Assembly: GCF_011759705.1 (NCBI RefSeq)
Contig: NZ_JAAOZF010000002.1
Location: forward strand, 62,001-126,000
Source of the DNA: Microbacterium ulmi
GTDB lineage: Bacteria; Actinomycetota; Actinomycetes; Actinomycetales; Microbacteriaceae
Reading direction: 5' to 3'
Length of the DNA: 64,000 bases
A program made the position numbers and the translations under genes. Of this stretch, positions 17,926 through 26,719 are shown one piece after another. Numbering within the stretch: the first letter of the stretch is position 1; each line of letters opens with the position of its first letter. Under the pieces are notes generated by a model that saw nothing but the letters and a program-made list of their open reading frames with translations, did not search any database and was not told the origin of the DNA.

Positions 17926-19740
17926 ATGACGACGAGAAGCACCCGCAGCCCGCGCCGCCGCACCGTGGTCGCCCTCGCCGTGGTCCTCGCGGTCCTCGGG
18001 GGGTTCATCGTGCGGCTCGTCGACATCCAGGTGGTCAACGCGCAGGAGCACATCGCCGACTCGATGATGGCGTTCGACGGCGAGCGACCGCTGTACGGGA
18101 CGCGAGGCGCCATCGTCGACGAGACGGGGCAGTCGCTCGCGGGCAGCATCCTGCTGTACGACGGCGTGCTCGACCCCAAGAACATCACGCTGTACGAGCA
18201 GCCGACCAAGACCCGCAAGGCGGGGTTCGTCCGCACAGCGGAGGACGGCACCGCCTCCAACGTGGTGTGGGCGCAGGCGTCCGCCGAGATCGGAGCCGTG
18301 ACGGGCCAGACGGCGGAGGAGATCCAGGCGATCGTCGCCGCGGCGATCGCGGACAACCCCGACACGCAGTTCGTGTACCTCAAGCGCGGCCTCACGACGG
18401 AGCAGTACCGCGCGCTGGCGGATCTCGGCATCCCGTATCTGAGCTTCGACGCGCACCCCGCGCGCACGTATCCCGACGGAGCCGTCGCCGGCAACCTCGT
18501 CGGCTACATGGGCACCGAGGGCACTGCGCTCGGCGGCCTCGAGCAGAGCCAGGACAGCTGCCTGACGGCGAGCAACGGGAAGATCACGTACCAGAAGGGC
18601 AAAGACGGGGTCGTCATCCCCGGCACCGAGCGCAGGGTGGATGCCGTCGACGGCGGCACGCTGCAGCTCACGATCAACCGAGACCTGCAGTGGTACCTGC
18701 AGCAGCTCATCGCCGAGCAGGTGCAGGATCTGGGAGCGCTGTCGGGCAACATCACGGTCGTCGAGGTCAAGACGGGCAAGATCCGCGCGGCCGCCGAATA
18801 CCCGACGGTCGATCCCAACGACGTGCCGGCCTCGGATGTGAACGACCGCGGAAGCCGCATCTTCACGAACTGGTTCGAGCCGGGGTCGACCTTCAAGGCC
18901 CTCACGGCCGCGACGCTCATCGACGCGGGCGGCCAGACGCCGACGTCGACCGTGACGGCGCCGTGGCGCGAGACGTTCCCGAACGGAGCACGGGTCGGGG
19001 ACTCGTTCCAGCATCCCAGCAACCGCTACACGCTCACAGGCGTGCTGATCGACTCGTCGAACGTCGGCATCTCCAAGTTCGCCGAGCGCGTCGACACCCA
19101 GACCCGCTACGACTACCTCAAGAAGTTCGGCATCGGAGACGGGAGCCCGATCGACTTCTACGGCCAGCTCAAGGGCGACCTGCCCACTCCCGACCGCTGG
19201 GACAACCAGAGCTTCTACAACATCGCGTTCGGCCAGGGCGTCACCACGACCGTGCCCGAGCTCGCGGGCGCGTACCAGGCGATCGCGAACGACGGACTTC
19301 GCATCCCGCTGTCGCTCGTCGAGTCGTGCACGAAGCCCGACGGGACCGTCGTCACGCCCGAGCAGCCCGCCCCGACGCAGGTCGTGCGGCCGGAGACGGC
19401 CGTGGCCGTGCAGCAGATGCTCGAGAACGTCGCTCTGCAGAGCTCGCTCGCCAAGAGCGTCGCGGTGCCCGGCTACAACATCGCCGACAAGACGGGCACG
19501 GGCGAGAAGACGGACGGGAACGGCCGGTACAAGGCCGGCATCTACTTCACGACGATGATCGGATTCGCCCCCGCCGAGGACCCGCAGTACGTGGTCGTGG
19601 TCACGCTCGACGAGCCGACTCGGATAAAGTCGTCGGGGGCCAACGCCTCCGCGTGGCAGAAGGCCATGACACAGGTTCTGAAGACCTTCCGCGTCATGCC
19701 GTCCACCGTGGGGCCGACGCTGCTCCCCAAGTTCGGGTGA
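17926..19740 (+). CDS. ftsI: Septal peptidoglycan transpeptidase (PBP3/PbpB)
   Basis: Class B penicillin-binding protein of 604 residues that cross-links septal peptidoglycan. It has an N-terminal membrane anchor (TVVALAVVLAVLGGFIVRLV), a dimerisation domain (YGTRGAIVDETGQSLA), and the transpeptidase motifs STFK (Ser321 nucleophile), SSN (377-379) and KTG (522-524). The ATG lies four bases after the ftsL stop. The next gene is murF, with no murE between them, unlike the common actinobacterial order. Confidence 0.96.
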   Translation: MTTRSTRSPRRRTVVALAVVLAVLGGFIVRLVDIQVVNAQEHIADSMMAFDGERPLYGTRGAIVDETGQSLAGSILLYDGVLDPKNITLYEQPTKTRKAGFVRTAEDGTASNVVWAQASAEIGAVTGQTAEEIQAIVAAAIADNPDTQFVYLKRGLTTEQYRALADLGIPYLSFDAHPARTYPDGAVAGNLVGYMGTEGTALGGLEQSQDSCLTASNGKITYQKGKDGVVIPGTERRVDAVDGGTLQLTINRDLQWYLQQLIAEQVQDLGALSGNITVVEVKTGKIRAAAEYPTVDPNDVPASDVNDRGSRIFTNWFEPGSTFKALTAATLIDAGGQTPTSTVTAPWRETFPNGARVGDSFQHPSNRYTLTGVLIDSSNVGISKFAERVDTQTRYDYLKKFGIGDGSPIDFYGQLKGDLPTPDRWDNQSFYNIAFGQGVTTTVPELAGAYQAIANDGLRIPLSLVESCTKPDGTVVTPEQPAPTQVVRPETAVAVQQMLENVALQSSLAKSVAVPGYNIADKTGTGEKTDGNGRYKAGIYFTTMIGFAPAEDPQYVVVVTLDEPTRIKSSGANASAWQKAMTQVLKTFRVMPSTVGPTLLPKFG

Positions 19741-19765
19741 GCGCGTCCGATTCGGCCGGACAACG

Positions 19766-21178
19766 ATGATCTCACTGACACTCGCACAGCTAGCCCAGGC
19801 CGTCCGCGGACAGCTCCGTCTCGCCGGCTCCGACGCACCCGACACGGTCGTCTCCGGTCTCGTCGACACCGACTCGCGGCTCATCGGGCCCGGCGACGTC
19901 TTCGTCGCCAAGCCGGGGGAGACGACGGACGGGCACCTGTTCGTGCCCGCCGCCGCGGAGGCGGGAGCCGCGCTCGCGATCGTCGAGCGACACGTCGACG
20001 TCGACATCTCCCAGGTCGTGGTCGCGGATGCCGTCGCCTCGCTCGCCGACCTCGCCCGATTCGTCGTGGCCCGCGTCCGGGAGGACGGCGATCTGCGCGT
20101 CGTCGGAATCACCGGCTCGAACGGCAAGACGACGACCAAGAACCTCCTCGCTCGGATCCTGCAGGACGAAGGCGAGACCGTGTCGCCTCGCGCGTCGTTC
20201 AACAACGAGGTCGGCGCCCCCCTCACGATGCTGCGCGTCGCCGAGTCGACGCGGTTCCTCGTGAGCGAGTTCGGCGCGTCGGCGCCCGGCGAGATCGCGC
20301 GCCTCGCGGGACTCGTCGAGCCCGACATCGGGATCGTGCTCATGGTCGGGCTGGCGCACGCAGGCGGCTTCGGAGGGATCGAGGCGACGCTCGCTGCGAA
20401 GTCGGAGCTCGTCCGCGCGCTGCGCCCCGGCGGGCTCGCGATCCTCAACGCCGACGACGCGCGCGTCGCGTCGATGGCCGCTCCGGCCGCGGAGCGCGGC
20501 GTCGCGGTGCGATGGTTCGGCCGCGGCGCGTCGGCGGACGTCCGCGCCGACGACGTCGAGGTGACGGCATCCGGAACCGCGTTCGTCGTGAGCTGCGACG
20601 GCGAGAGCCTTCCGCTGCGGCTGCGAGTCCTCGGCGAGCACCACGTCATGAACGCGCTCGCGGCGATCGCGGCGGCGACGGCGCTCGGCGTCTCCCTGGC
20701 GGAGTGCGTCGCCCGCCTCGAGACCGTCGAGCTCGCGGAGCGGTGGCGCATGCAGCCGCTCGGATCCGACCGCGTGCGCATCATCAACGACGCCTACAAC
20801 GCCAGCCCCGACTCGATGGCCGCGGCCCTGCGGACGCTCGCGCAGATCGTCGAGCCAGGACAGCGCACCGTCGCGGTCCTCGGTGCGATGAGCGAGCTGG
20901 GGGAGCACTCCGCCGAGGAGCACGACCGCGTGGGGCTGCTCGCCGTGCGGCTCGGCATCCAGCGCATCGTCGTCATCGGCCCCGACGCGCGCCGCATGTA
21001 CCTCGAAGCCGTCTCGCAGGGCTCCTGGGACGGCGAGGCGATCTTCTTCCCGACGGCCGACGAGGCGTTCGACTACCTCGTGGGCGAGCTGCGCGACGGC
21101 GACCGCGTGCTCGTGAAGTCGTCCAACTCGGCCGGGCTCCGGTTCCTCGGCGATCGTCTGGGAGAATCGTTCTCGTGA
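19766..21178 (+). CDS. murF: UDP-N-acetylmuramoyl-tripeptide--D-alanyl-D-alanine ligase
   Basis: Cytoplasmic Mur ligase adding D-Ala-D-Ala to the UDP-MurNAc-tripeptide. The 470-residue protein has the ATP-binding GSNGKTTTKN, the carbamylated-lysine region, and the NDAYNASPDSMAAAL motif that distinguishes MurF from MurE. The N-terminal domain (VDTDSRLIGPGDVFVAKPGE) is also typical. It starts 25 bases after ftsI and its stop overlaps the mraY GTG by three bases. Because MurE is not next to it, the identity of the third residue of the stem peptide cannot be inferred from this window. Confidence 0.95.
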   Translation: MISLTLAQLAQAVRGQLRLAGSDAPDTVVSGLVDTDSRLIGPGDVFVAKPGETTDGHLFVPAAAEAGAALAIVERHVDVDISQVVVADAVASLADLARFVVARVREDGDLRVVGITGSNGKTTTKNLLARILQDEGETVSPRASFNNEVGAPLTMLRVAESTRFLVSEFGASAPGEIARLAGLVEPDIGIVLMVGLAHAGGFGGIEATLAAKSELVRALRPGGLAILNADDARVASMAAPAAERGVAVRWFGRGASADVRADDVEVTASGTAFVVSCDGESLPLRLRVLGEHHVMNALAAIAAATALGVSLAECVARLETVELAERWRMQPLGSDRVRIINDAYNASPDSMAAALRTLAQIVEPGQRTVAVLGAMSELGEHSAEEHDRVGLLAVRLGIQRIVVIGPDARRMYLEAVSQGSWDGEAIFFPTADEAFDYLVGELRDGDRVLVKSSNSAGLRFLGDRLGESFS

Positions 21179-22284
21179 GATCACTCCTGACCGCGGCGGC
21201 GATCTCGCTGGCATTCACCCTCCTGCTCACGCCGGTGTTCCTCCGGCTGTTCCGGCGATGGGGATGGGGCCAGATCATCCGCACGCCGGAGGACGGGAAC
21301 ATCCCCCCGCACGAGGCGAAGCGCGGCACGCCCACGATGGGCGGCGTCATCTTCGTGCTGGGCACGATCGTCGGCTACTTCATCGGCACGTATGCGGGCG
21401 GGTCGCCGCCCACGATCTCCGGTCTGCTCGTGATCTGGATGATGGTGGGCTTCGCGGTGGTCGGCTTCGTCGACGACTACATGAAGGTGCGCCGCCAGCG
21501 CAGCCTGGGGCTGACGGGATGGCGCAAGATCCTCGGGCAGGTCATCGTCATCGTGCCGTGGGCGATCGTGTCGCTGCAGTTCCCGAACACGTGGAACCAG
21601 ACTCCCGCATCGGCGCACGTCTCGATCTTCCGCGACCTCGGCGTCCTCGACTTCATGGCCCTCGGCGTCGCCGTCGGCACGATCCTGTTCATCCTCTGGA
21701 TCACCTTCATCGGGGTCGCGTGGTCGAACAGCACGAACGTGACCGACGGACTCGACGGACTCGCCGCCGGGGCCGGCATCTTCACGATCGGCGCGATGAG
21801 CCTCGTCACGTTCTGGCAGTTCCAGCAGCGCTGCTACTCCGAGGCGCTCGTGGAGGCCTACCAGTCCGCGTGCTATGAGACGCGCGATCCGCTCGACCTC
21901 ACGATCGTGGCGGCGGCCTTCGCGGCCGGTCTCGTCGGGTTCCTCTGGTGGAACGCGCCGAAGGCGCAGGTCTTCATGGGCGACGTGGGATCCATGGCCA
22001 TCGGCGGCGTCATCGCCGCGATGTCGATCCTCTCGCGCACCGAGATCCTCGCGGTCATCGTCTGCGGCGTCTTCATCATCGGCTCGGGATCGGTCATCCT
22101 CCAGCGCTACTACTTCAAGCTCACGAAGGGGAAGCGGCTCTTCCTCATGAGCCCCTTCCACCACCATCTCGAGATGCGCGGCTGGGCCGAGACGACGATC
22201 GTCGTCCGCATGTGGATCGTCGCGGCGATCCTCGCGGCATCCGGCGTCGGATTCATGTACGTCGAATGGCTCACCCAGACATGA
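21175..22284 (+). CDS. mraY: Phospho-N-acetylmuramoyl-pentapeptide transferase
   Basis: Integral membrane enzyme forming lipid I from UDP-MurNAc-pentapeptide and undecaprenyl phosphate. The 369-residue protein is highly hydrophobic, with about ten transmembrane helices. It has the family motifs KRGTPTMGG, FVDDYMKVRR, NVTDGLDGLAAG and MSPFHHHLEMRGW. The GTG at 21175 overlaps the murF stop as GTGA; a longer in-frame extension lies inside murF and is rejected. Its own stop overlaps the murD ATG. Confidence 0.96.
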   Translation: MRSLLTAAAISLAFTLLLTPVFLRLFRRWGWGQIIRTPEDGNIPPHEAKRGTPTMGGVIFVLGTIVGYFIGTYAGGSPPTISGLLVIWMMVGFAVVGFVDDYMKVRRQRSLGLTGWRKILGQVIVIVPWAIVSLQFPNTWNQTPASAHVSIFRDLGVLDFMALGVAVGTILFILWITFIGVAWSNSTNVTDGLDGLAAGAGIFTIGAMSLVTFWQFQQRCYSEALVEAYQSACYETRDPLDLTIVAAAFAAGLVGFLWWNAPKAQVFMGDVGSMAIGGVIAAMSILSRTEILAVIVCGVFIIGSGSVILQRYYFKLTKGKRLFLMSPFHHHLEMRGWAETTIVVRMWIVAAILAASGVGFMYVEWLTQT

Positions 22285-23819
22285 CCCGGCTCGACGACCT
22301 CACGAGCTGGCACGCGGACTGGAAGGGACTGCGCGTCGGCGTCCTCGGGCTGTCGGTCACCGGCTTCTCGGTCGCCGACACCCTCGCCGAGCTCGGCGCG
22401 GACGTGTTCGTGTTCACGGAGAAGGCCGACGAGGAGTACGCGCGCCTCATCCCCGTCATCGGGGCGCGACTGTGGACGGGCTCGCTCGACGCGGTTCCGC
22501 AGGAGCTCGTCGACTTCGAGCCCGACGTCGTCGTCGCATCGCCGGGCTTCGCGCCGCGGCATCCCGTCGTCGCGTGGACGCTCGAGACGGGCCTCGCGCT
22601 GTGGGGGGATGTCGAGCTCGCGTGGCGCGTCCGCGACAAGGTCGTCCGGCTCGACGGCCGGCCCGCCGACTGGATCCTCGTGACGGGCACGAACGGCAAG
22701 ACGACGACGACCCGCCTCGCCGCGACGATGCTCGTCGAAGGGGGACTGCGCGCGGCGGCGGTCGGCAACATCGGGACGCCGGTGCTGGACGCCGTGCGCG
22801 ACCCCGCAGGATTCGACGCCCTCGTCGTCGAGCTGTCGAGCCATCAGCTGTGGTACCTCGGCCTCCAGACCGGCCCCGACCCCGTGTCGCCGCACGCCGC
22901 GGTCTGCCTCAACCTGGCCGACGACCACCTCGAGTGGCACGGCTCGGCGGATGCCTACCGCGACGCCAAGGCGCACGTCTACGACAACACGCGCGTCGCG
23001 TGCGTCTACAACAAGGCGGATGCCGCGACGATGCGCATGGTCGAGGATGCCGAGGTCGTCGAGGGCGCCCGTGCGGTCGGCTTCGACCTCGGCGCCCCCG
23101 GGCCGAGCGACCTCGGCGTCATCGAGGGCATCCTCGTCGACCGCGCGTTCCTCGAGGAGCGTCGCACGTCGGCTCTCGAGCTCACGACCGTCGAGGAGCT
23201 GCGCGAGCTCGGTCTGGCCGCCCCCCACGTCGTCGCGAACATCCTCGCGGCCGCCGCGCTGGCGCGCTCGCTCGAGGTGCCGCCCGCCGCGATCCGCGAC
23301 GCGCTGCGCGGCTTCCGCCTCGATCCGCACCGCATCGAAGTCGTCGCGGTCGAGGGCGGCATCACGTGGGTGGACGACTCGAAGGCGACGAATCCGCACG
23401 CCGCGGCATCCTCTCTCGCCGCCTACCCGGGTGCCGTCTGGGTCGTCGGGGGACTGCTGAAGGGCGTCGACATCTCGGATCTCGTCGCAGGACGCGGCGC
23501 GACGACCAAGGCCGCGATCGTCATCGGCGCGGAGCGCGAGGAGCTCGTCGCGGCGTTCGCGCGACACGCGCCCGCGGTCCCCGTCTTCGAGGTCGATGCC
23601 GATGAGACTGAAGAGGTCATGGCGCGGGTCGTCGAGCTGGCGGCCGGGATCGCGCGTGACGGGGACGTCGTGCTGCTCGCCCCCGCCGCGGCGTCCTTCG
23701 ACCAGTTCTCGTCCTACGCCGACCGCGGCAGGCGATTCGCGGCCGCAGTGAGGGATCGGATCGGAAGGGGGACCGATGGCGACGCGCACGCCGACGCGAC
23801 CCCGGGCGATCGGACCTGA
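22281..23819 (+). CDS. murD: UDP-N-acetylmuramoylalanine--D-glutamate ligase
   Basis: Cytoplasmic Mur ligase adding D-glutamate to UDP-MurNAc-L-Ala. The 512-residue protein has an N-terminal Rossmann domain (LRVGVLGLSVTGFSVADTL), the ATP loop GTNGKTTTT, VELSSHQL and the late WVDDSKATNPHAA motif. The ATG overlaps the mraY stop (ATGA). The last 44 bases overlap the beginning of ftsW, so translation of the block is tightly coupled. Confidence 0.95.
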   Translation: MTRLDDLTSWHADWKGLRVGVLGLSVTGFSVADTLAELGADVFVFTEKADEEYARLIPVIGARLWTGSLDAVPQELVDFEPDVVVASPGFAPRHPVVAWTLETGLALWGDVELAWRVRDKVVRLDGRPADWILVTGTNGKTTTTRLAATMLVEGGLRAAAVGNIGTPVLDAVRDPAGFDALVVELSSHQLWYLGLQTGPDPVSPHAAVCLNLADDHLEWHGSADAYRDAKAHVYDNTRVACVYNKADAATMRMVEDAEVVEGARAVGFDLGAPGPSDLGVIEGILVDRAFLEERRTSALELTTVEELRELGLAAPHVVANILAAAALARSLEVPPAAIRDALRGFRLDPHRIEVVAVEGGITWVDDSKATNPHAAASSLAAYPGAVWVVGGLLKGVDISDLVAGRGATTKAAIVIGAEREELVAAFARHAPAVPVFEVDADETEEVMARVVELAAGIARDGDVVLLAPAAASFDQFSSYADRGRRFAAAVRDRIGRGTDGDAHADATPGDRT

Positions 23820-25035
23820 CCAGCCCCGCAGGCGCGGCCTCGCGGCCCGCGTGTCGCTCGGGAAGGCGTTCGCGCCGGTTCCGAGCGAGTTCCTCCTGAT
23901 CACCTCGACGGCGCTCCTGCTGACGTTCTTCGGGCTCGTCATGATCCTGTCGGCGACGTCGGCCGTCGCGACGGCCAAGGGCGACCCGCCGTACGACGAC
24001 GTGCTCAAGCAGGCGGTGTTCGCCGCCATCGGCATCCCGCTCATGTTCATCGCGAGCCGGCTCCCCGTGGCCTTCTGGAAGAAGGCCGCGTGGCCGGCGC
24101 TCATCGGGGCGATCGGGTTCCAGATGCTCGTGTTCGTGCCGGGCCTCGGCGTCTCGGCGAACGGCAACCGGAACTGGATCGCGATCGGCGGGTTCCAGGC
24201 GCAGCCGTCGGAGTTCCTCAAGCTCGCCCTCGCGCTCTGGCTGGGCTACGTGCTGTTCCGCAAGCAGAACCTGCTCACGAAGTGGCAGCACGTCCTGATC
24301 CCCGTCGTCCCCGTCGCCGGCATCGTGATGGCGACCGTCATCGGCGGTCACGACCTCGGCACCGTCATCATCCTCGTCCTCATCGTGCTGGGGGCACTCT
24401 TCTTCTCGGGCGCGCGTCTGCGGCTGTTCGTGCTGCCGGCGATCCTCGGACTCGGCGCCCTCGCGGCCTACGCCGTCACGAGCGCAGACCGCATGCGGCG
24501 CATCATGAGCTTCCTCAACGCCGACTGCCTCGCGGACTACTACGGCGACTGCTATCAGCCGCTGCACGGCATCTGGGGACTCGCGAGCGGTGGCGTCTTC
24601 GGGCTGGGCCTGGGCAACTCGAAGGAGAAGTACGACTGGCTGCCGGCCGCGTCGAACGACTACATCTTCGCGATCGTCGGCGAGGAGCTGGGGCTCATCG
24701 GCTGCATCGTCGTCCTGGCGCTGTTCTCCCTCTTCGCCGTCGGCGCGTTCCACATCATCCGCAAGACGCACGACCCCTTCGTCCGGATCGTGTCGGGCGG
24801 CATCACGGTGTGGATCGTCGGTCAGGCGCTCATCAACATCGGCGTCGTGCTGCGGCTTTTCCCCGTGCTGGGCGTGCCGCTGCCCTTCATGTCGCAGGGC
24901 GGCACGTCGCTGCTCTCGGTGCTCATCGCATCCGGCGTCCTGCTCTCGTTCGCGCGGACGCTGCCTGCGAAGCGGCAGGTGCCCGCTGCGGCCCCGCGTC
25001 GCGCTGCGACCCGGCCCGTCGCGACCGTGCGCTGA
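23776..25035 (+). CDS. ftsW: Lipid II polymerase FtsW (SEDS family)
   Basis: Polytopic septal glycosyltransferase that polymerises lipid II with FtsI. The 419-residue protein has roughly ten membrane helices, the signature NRNWIAIGGFQAQPSEFLK, and conserved loop motifs around AIVGEELGLIG and PLPFMSQGGTSLL. The ATG at 23776 lies inside the 3' end of murD and follows GGAAGGGGGACC. The alternative assignment, RodA, is less likely because of its place between murD and murG. Confidence 0.94.
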   Translation: MATRTPTRPRAIGPDQPRRRGLAARVSLGKAFAPVPSEFLLITSTALLLTFFGLVMILSATSAVATAKGDPPYDDVLKQAVFAAIGIPLMFIASRLPVAFWKKAAWPALIGAIGFQMLVFVPGLGVSANGNRNWIAIGGFQAQPSEFLKLALALWLGYVLFRKQNLLTKWQHVLIPVVPVAGIVMATVIGGHDLGTVIILVLIVLGALFFSGARLRLFVLPAILGLGALAAYAVTSADRMRRIMSFLNADCLADYYGDCYQPLHGIWGLASGGVFGLGLGNSKEKYDWLPAASNDYIFAIVGEELGLIGCIVVLALFSLFAVGAFHIIRKTHDPFVRIVSGGITVWIVGQALINIGVVLRLFPVLGVPLPFMSQGGTSLLSVLIASGVLLSFARTLPAKRQVPAAAPRRAATRPVATVR

Positions 25036-25038
25036 CGG

Positions 25039-25044
25039 TAGGGT
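25039..25044 (+). promoter_or_regulatory. -10 element for an internal leaderless murG promoter
   Basis: TAGGGT ends six bases before the murG GTG at 25051, just after the ftsW stop. It suggests an additional transcription start inside the dcw cluster. Confidence 0.5.
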
Positions 25045-25050
25045 CGCTGG

Positions 25051-26124
25051 GTGACCACGTACCTCCTCGCAGGCGGCGGGACCGCCGGGCACGTCAATCC
25101 GCTCCTGGCCGTCGCCGACGCGCTGCGCGAGCGAGAGCCCGAGTCCTCCGTTCTCGTGGTGGGCACCCGGGAGGGTCTCGAGGCCCGGCTCGTGCCCGAA
25201 CGCGGCTACGAGCTGCTCATCGTCGACAAGGTGCCGTTCCCTCGGCGGCCCGACAGGGCGGCCGCGGCGTTTCCCGCACGGTTCGCGCGCGCCGTCAAGC
25301 AGGTGCGCGCGCACCTGCAGGACCGCGCGGTCGACGTCGTGGTGGGCTTCGGCGGCTACGCGTCGGCCCCCGCGTACGTCGCGGCGCGTCGAGCCGGCGT
25401 GCCGATCGTCGTGCACGAGGCCAACGCGAAGCCGGGCCTGGCGAACGTGCTGGGCGCCCGATCGGCCGCCGGCGTCGGGGTCGCGTTCGAAGGCACCCCG
25501 CTGCGGGGCTCGCGAGTGGTCGGGATGCCGCTGCGCCGCGAGATCGTCTCCCTCGACCGCGATGCGCTCCGCGCTGAGGCGGCCGAGCACTTCGGCCTCG
25601 ACGCCGCGAAGCCGACGCTTCTCGTCTTCGGCGGCTCGCTCGGGGCGCTTCGGCTCAACGAGGCCTTCGGCGGCGCGTGGCGGGACGTGCTCGACGCAGG
25701 GTGGCAGCTCCTCCACGTGACGGGGGAGAAGTCGGACCTCGCCGATCCCGGCGCTGCGGGCTACGCCGTCCGCCGCTACGTCGATCGCATGGACCTCGCG
25801 TTCGCCCTCGCCGACTTCATCGTGTCGCGCTCGGGATCGGCGACCGTGAGCGAGATCAGCGCGCTCGGCATCCCCGCCGTGTACGTCCCGTATGCCGTCG
25901 GCAACGGCGAGCAGGCCCTGAACGCGGCGTCCGCCGTGCGCGCGGGCGCAGCCGTCCTGATTCCGGATGTCGAGTTCTCGGCCGACCGGGTGCGGTCCGA
26001 GGTGGTGCCGCTCCTCGCGGACGCGGCCCGTCGCGACGCGATGCGCGCCGCCGCCGCGACCGTCGGCACGCGCACGGGCACGGAGAACGTCGTCGCGATG
26101 ATCGACGGGGCGCTCGGCCGCTGA
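25051..26124 (+). CDS. murG: Undecaprenyldiphospho-muramoylpentapeptide beta-N-acetylglucosaminyltransferase
   Basis: Peripheral membrane glycosyltransferase that converts lipid I to lipid II. The 357-residue GT-B protein begins with the glycine-rich LLAGGGTAGHVNPLLAVADAL. It also has VVGFGGYASAPAYVAAR, HEANAKPGLAN, the UDP-binding SGSATVSEISALGIPAVYVPY, and a C-terminal EQALNA motif. It starts 15 bases after ftsW, which fits both operon read-through and the internal promoter noted above. It is convergent with the gntR gene, whose stop is only 11 bases away. Confidence 0.95.
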   Translation: MTTYLLAGGGTAGHVNPLLAVADALREREPESSVLVVGTREGLEARLVPERGYELLIVDKVPFPRRPDRAAAAFPARFARAVKQVRAHLQDRAVDVVVGFGGYASAPAYVAARRAGVPIVVHEANAKPGLANVLGARSAAGVGVAFEGTPLRGSRVVGMPLRREIVSLDRDALRAEAAEHFGLDAAKPTLLVFGGSLGALRLNEAFGGAWRDVLDAGWQLLHVTGEKSDLADPGAAGYAVRRYVDRMDLAFALADFIVSRSGSATVSEISALGIPAVYVPYAVGNGEQALNAASAVRAGAAVLIPDVEFSADRVRSEVVPLLADAARRDAMRAAAATVGTRTGTENVVAMIDGALGR

Positions 26125-26128
26125 GCCG

Positions 26129-26153
26129 GACCCCGTCAGGTCGTGCGGGGGTC
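26129..26153. terminator. Possible hairpin between murG and gntR stops
   Basis: GACCCC (26129-26134) pairs with GGGGTC (26148-26153). The stem is short and no T-tract is present, so support is weak. Confidence 0.3.
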
Positions 26154-26504
26154 GGCGCGCAGCGCGGCGGCGACGAGCTCGAGCGCGTGGTCGGCGTCGA
26201 CGTGCAGCATCCGGATCTGCTCCGCGAAGGCGGCCGCCGCCCGCTTCGCCTCTCGCACCGCGGGATCGCCCTGCGGCGAGACGAACGTGCCGTTGCGGCC
26301 GCGGGTCTCGATGAACCCGGACGCCTCGAGCTCGCGATACGCGCGGGCGATCGTGCCGGGCGCGAGACCGAGGTCGCCGGCGAGGCGTCGCACGGTGGGA
26401 AGGCGTGCGCCCGCGACGAGCTCGCCCGAAGATACGGCGTCGACGAGCTGTGCGCGCAGCTGCTCGAACGGCGGAACGGGCGACGACGCATCGACGGCGA
26501 TCAC
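26136..26504 (-). CDS. GntR-family (YtrA-like) transcriptional regulator
   Basis: Small 122-residue regulator with an N-terminal winged helix (PVPPFEQLRAQLVDAVSSGELVAGARLPTVRRLAGDLGLAPGTIARAYRELEASGFIETRGRNGTFV) and a short helical tail without a ligand-binding domain. This is the YtrA subfamily pattern, often linked to transporters or envelope stress. The GTG at 26504 is chosen because GGGGAG lies six bases upstream and it gives the usual SSPVPP(Y/F)EQ N-terminus; an in-frame start at 26549 is possible. No ABC transporter gene adjoins it. It sits alone, antisense to the dcw cluster between murG and murC. A short upstream ORF ends over its start codon. Confidence 0.88.
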   Translation of the reverse strand: MIAVDASSPVPPFEQLRAQLVDAVSSGELVAGARLPTVRRLAGDLGLAPGTIARAYRELEASGFIETRGRNGTFVSPQGDPAVREAKRAAAAFAEQIRMLHVDADHALELVAAALRADPRTT

Positions 26505-26608
26505 GTGACGCTCCCCGCCGCGACGAGCCGACGCCTCCGCTCTGGGCATGGCGGGAGGGGGCGTCGCGTGCTGCGGATCGTGCGGGCGAAGACGGCGTCG
26601 AGTTCCAT
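26501..26608 (-). CDS. Candidate leaderless 35-residue leader ORF upstream of gntR
   Basis: An ATG at 26608 lies six bases after a TACAAG -10 that is 17 bases from a perfect TTGACA -35. The ORF encodes an Arg-rich 35-residue peptide starting MELDAVFARTIRSTRR. Its TGA overlaps the gntR GTG as GTGA, an arrangement typical of coupled translation. No similarity is recognised. It may be a real small protein, a regulatory leader peptide, or a chance frame in GC-rich DNA; the promoter and overlap are what favour it. Confidence 0.45.
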   Translation of the reverse strand: MELDAVFARTIRSTRRPLPPCPERRRRLVAAGSVT

Positions 26609-26614
26609 GGACCT

Positions 26615-26643
26615 CTTGTACGTGCGTCGCGCAGATGTGTCAA
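26615..26643 (-). promoter_or_regulatory. Promoter of the leader ORF/gntR unit
   Basis: TTGACA (minus strand, 26638-26643), 17 bases, then TACAAG (26615-26620). This is the closest match to a housekeeping consensus noticed in the window. It points away from murC. Confidence 0.7.
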
Positions 26644-26704
26644 CGCACAGCCTCCGCGGCGGGTCGCCAGGCGCGCCCTGGGCCGCGGCATCCCTCGGCC
26701 AACT

Positions 26705-26710
26705 TAGGAT
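26705..26710 (+). promoter_or_regulatory. -10 element upstream of murC
   Basis: TAGGAT lies nine bases before the murC ATG, implying a very short or absent leader. murC therefore probably starts a second transcription unit within the dcw cluster. Confidence 0.5.
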
Positions 26711-26719
26711 TGGTGGGTC

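Noticed and set aside
20512..21174. Upstream extension of mraY
   Set aside because: Lies within murF in another frame; the GTG at 21175 gives the conserved MraY N-terminus.
23617..26691. 1024-codon minus-strand frame over ftsW and murG
   Set aside because: Shadow frame with repetitive Arg/Asp/Glu content and no motifs.
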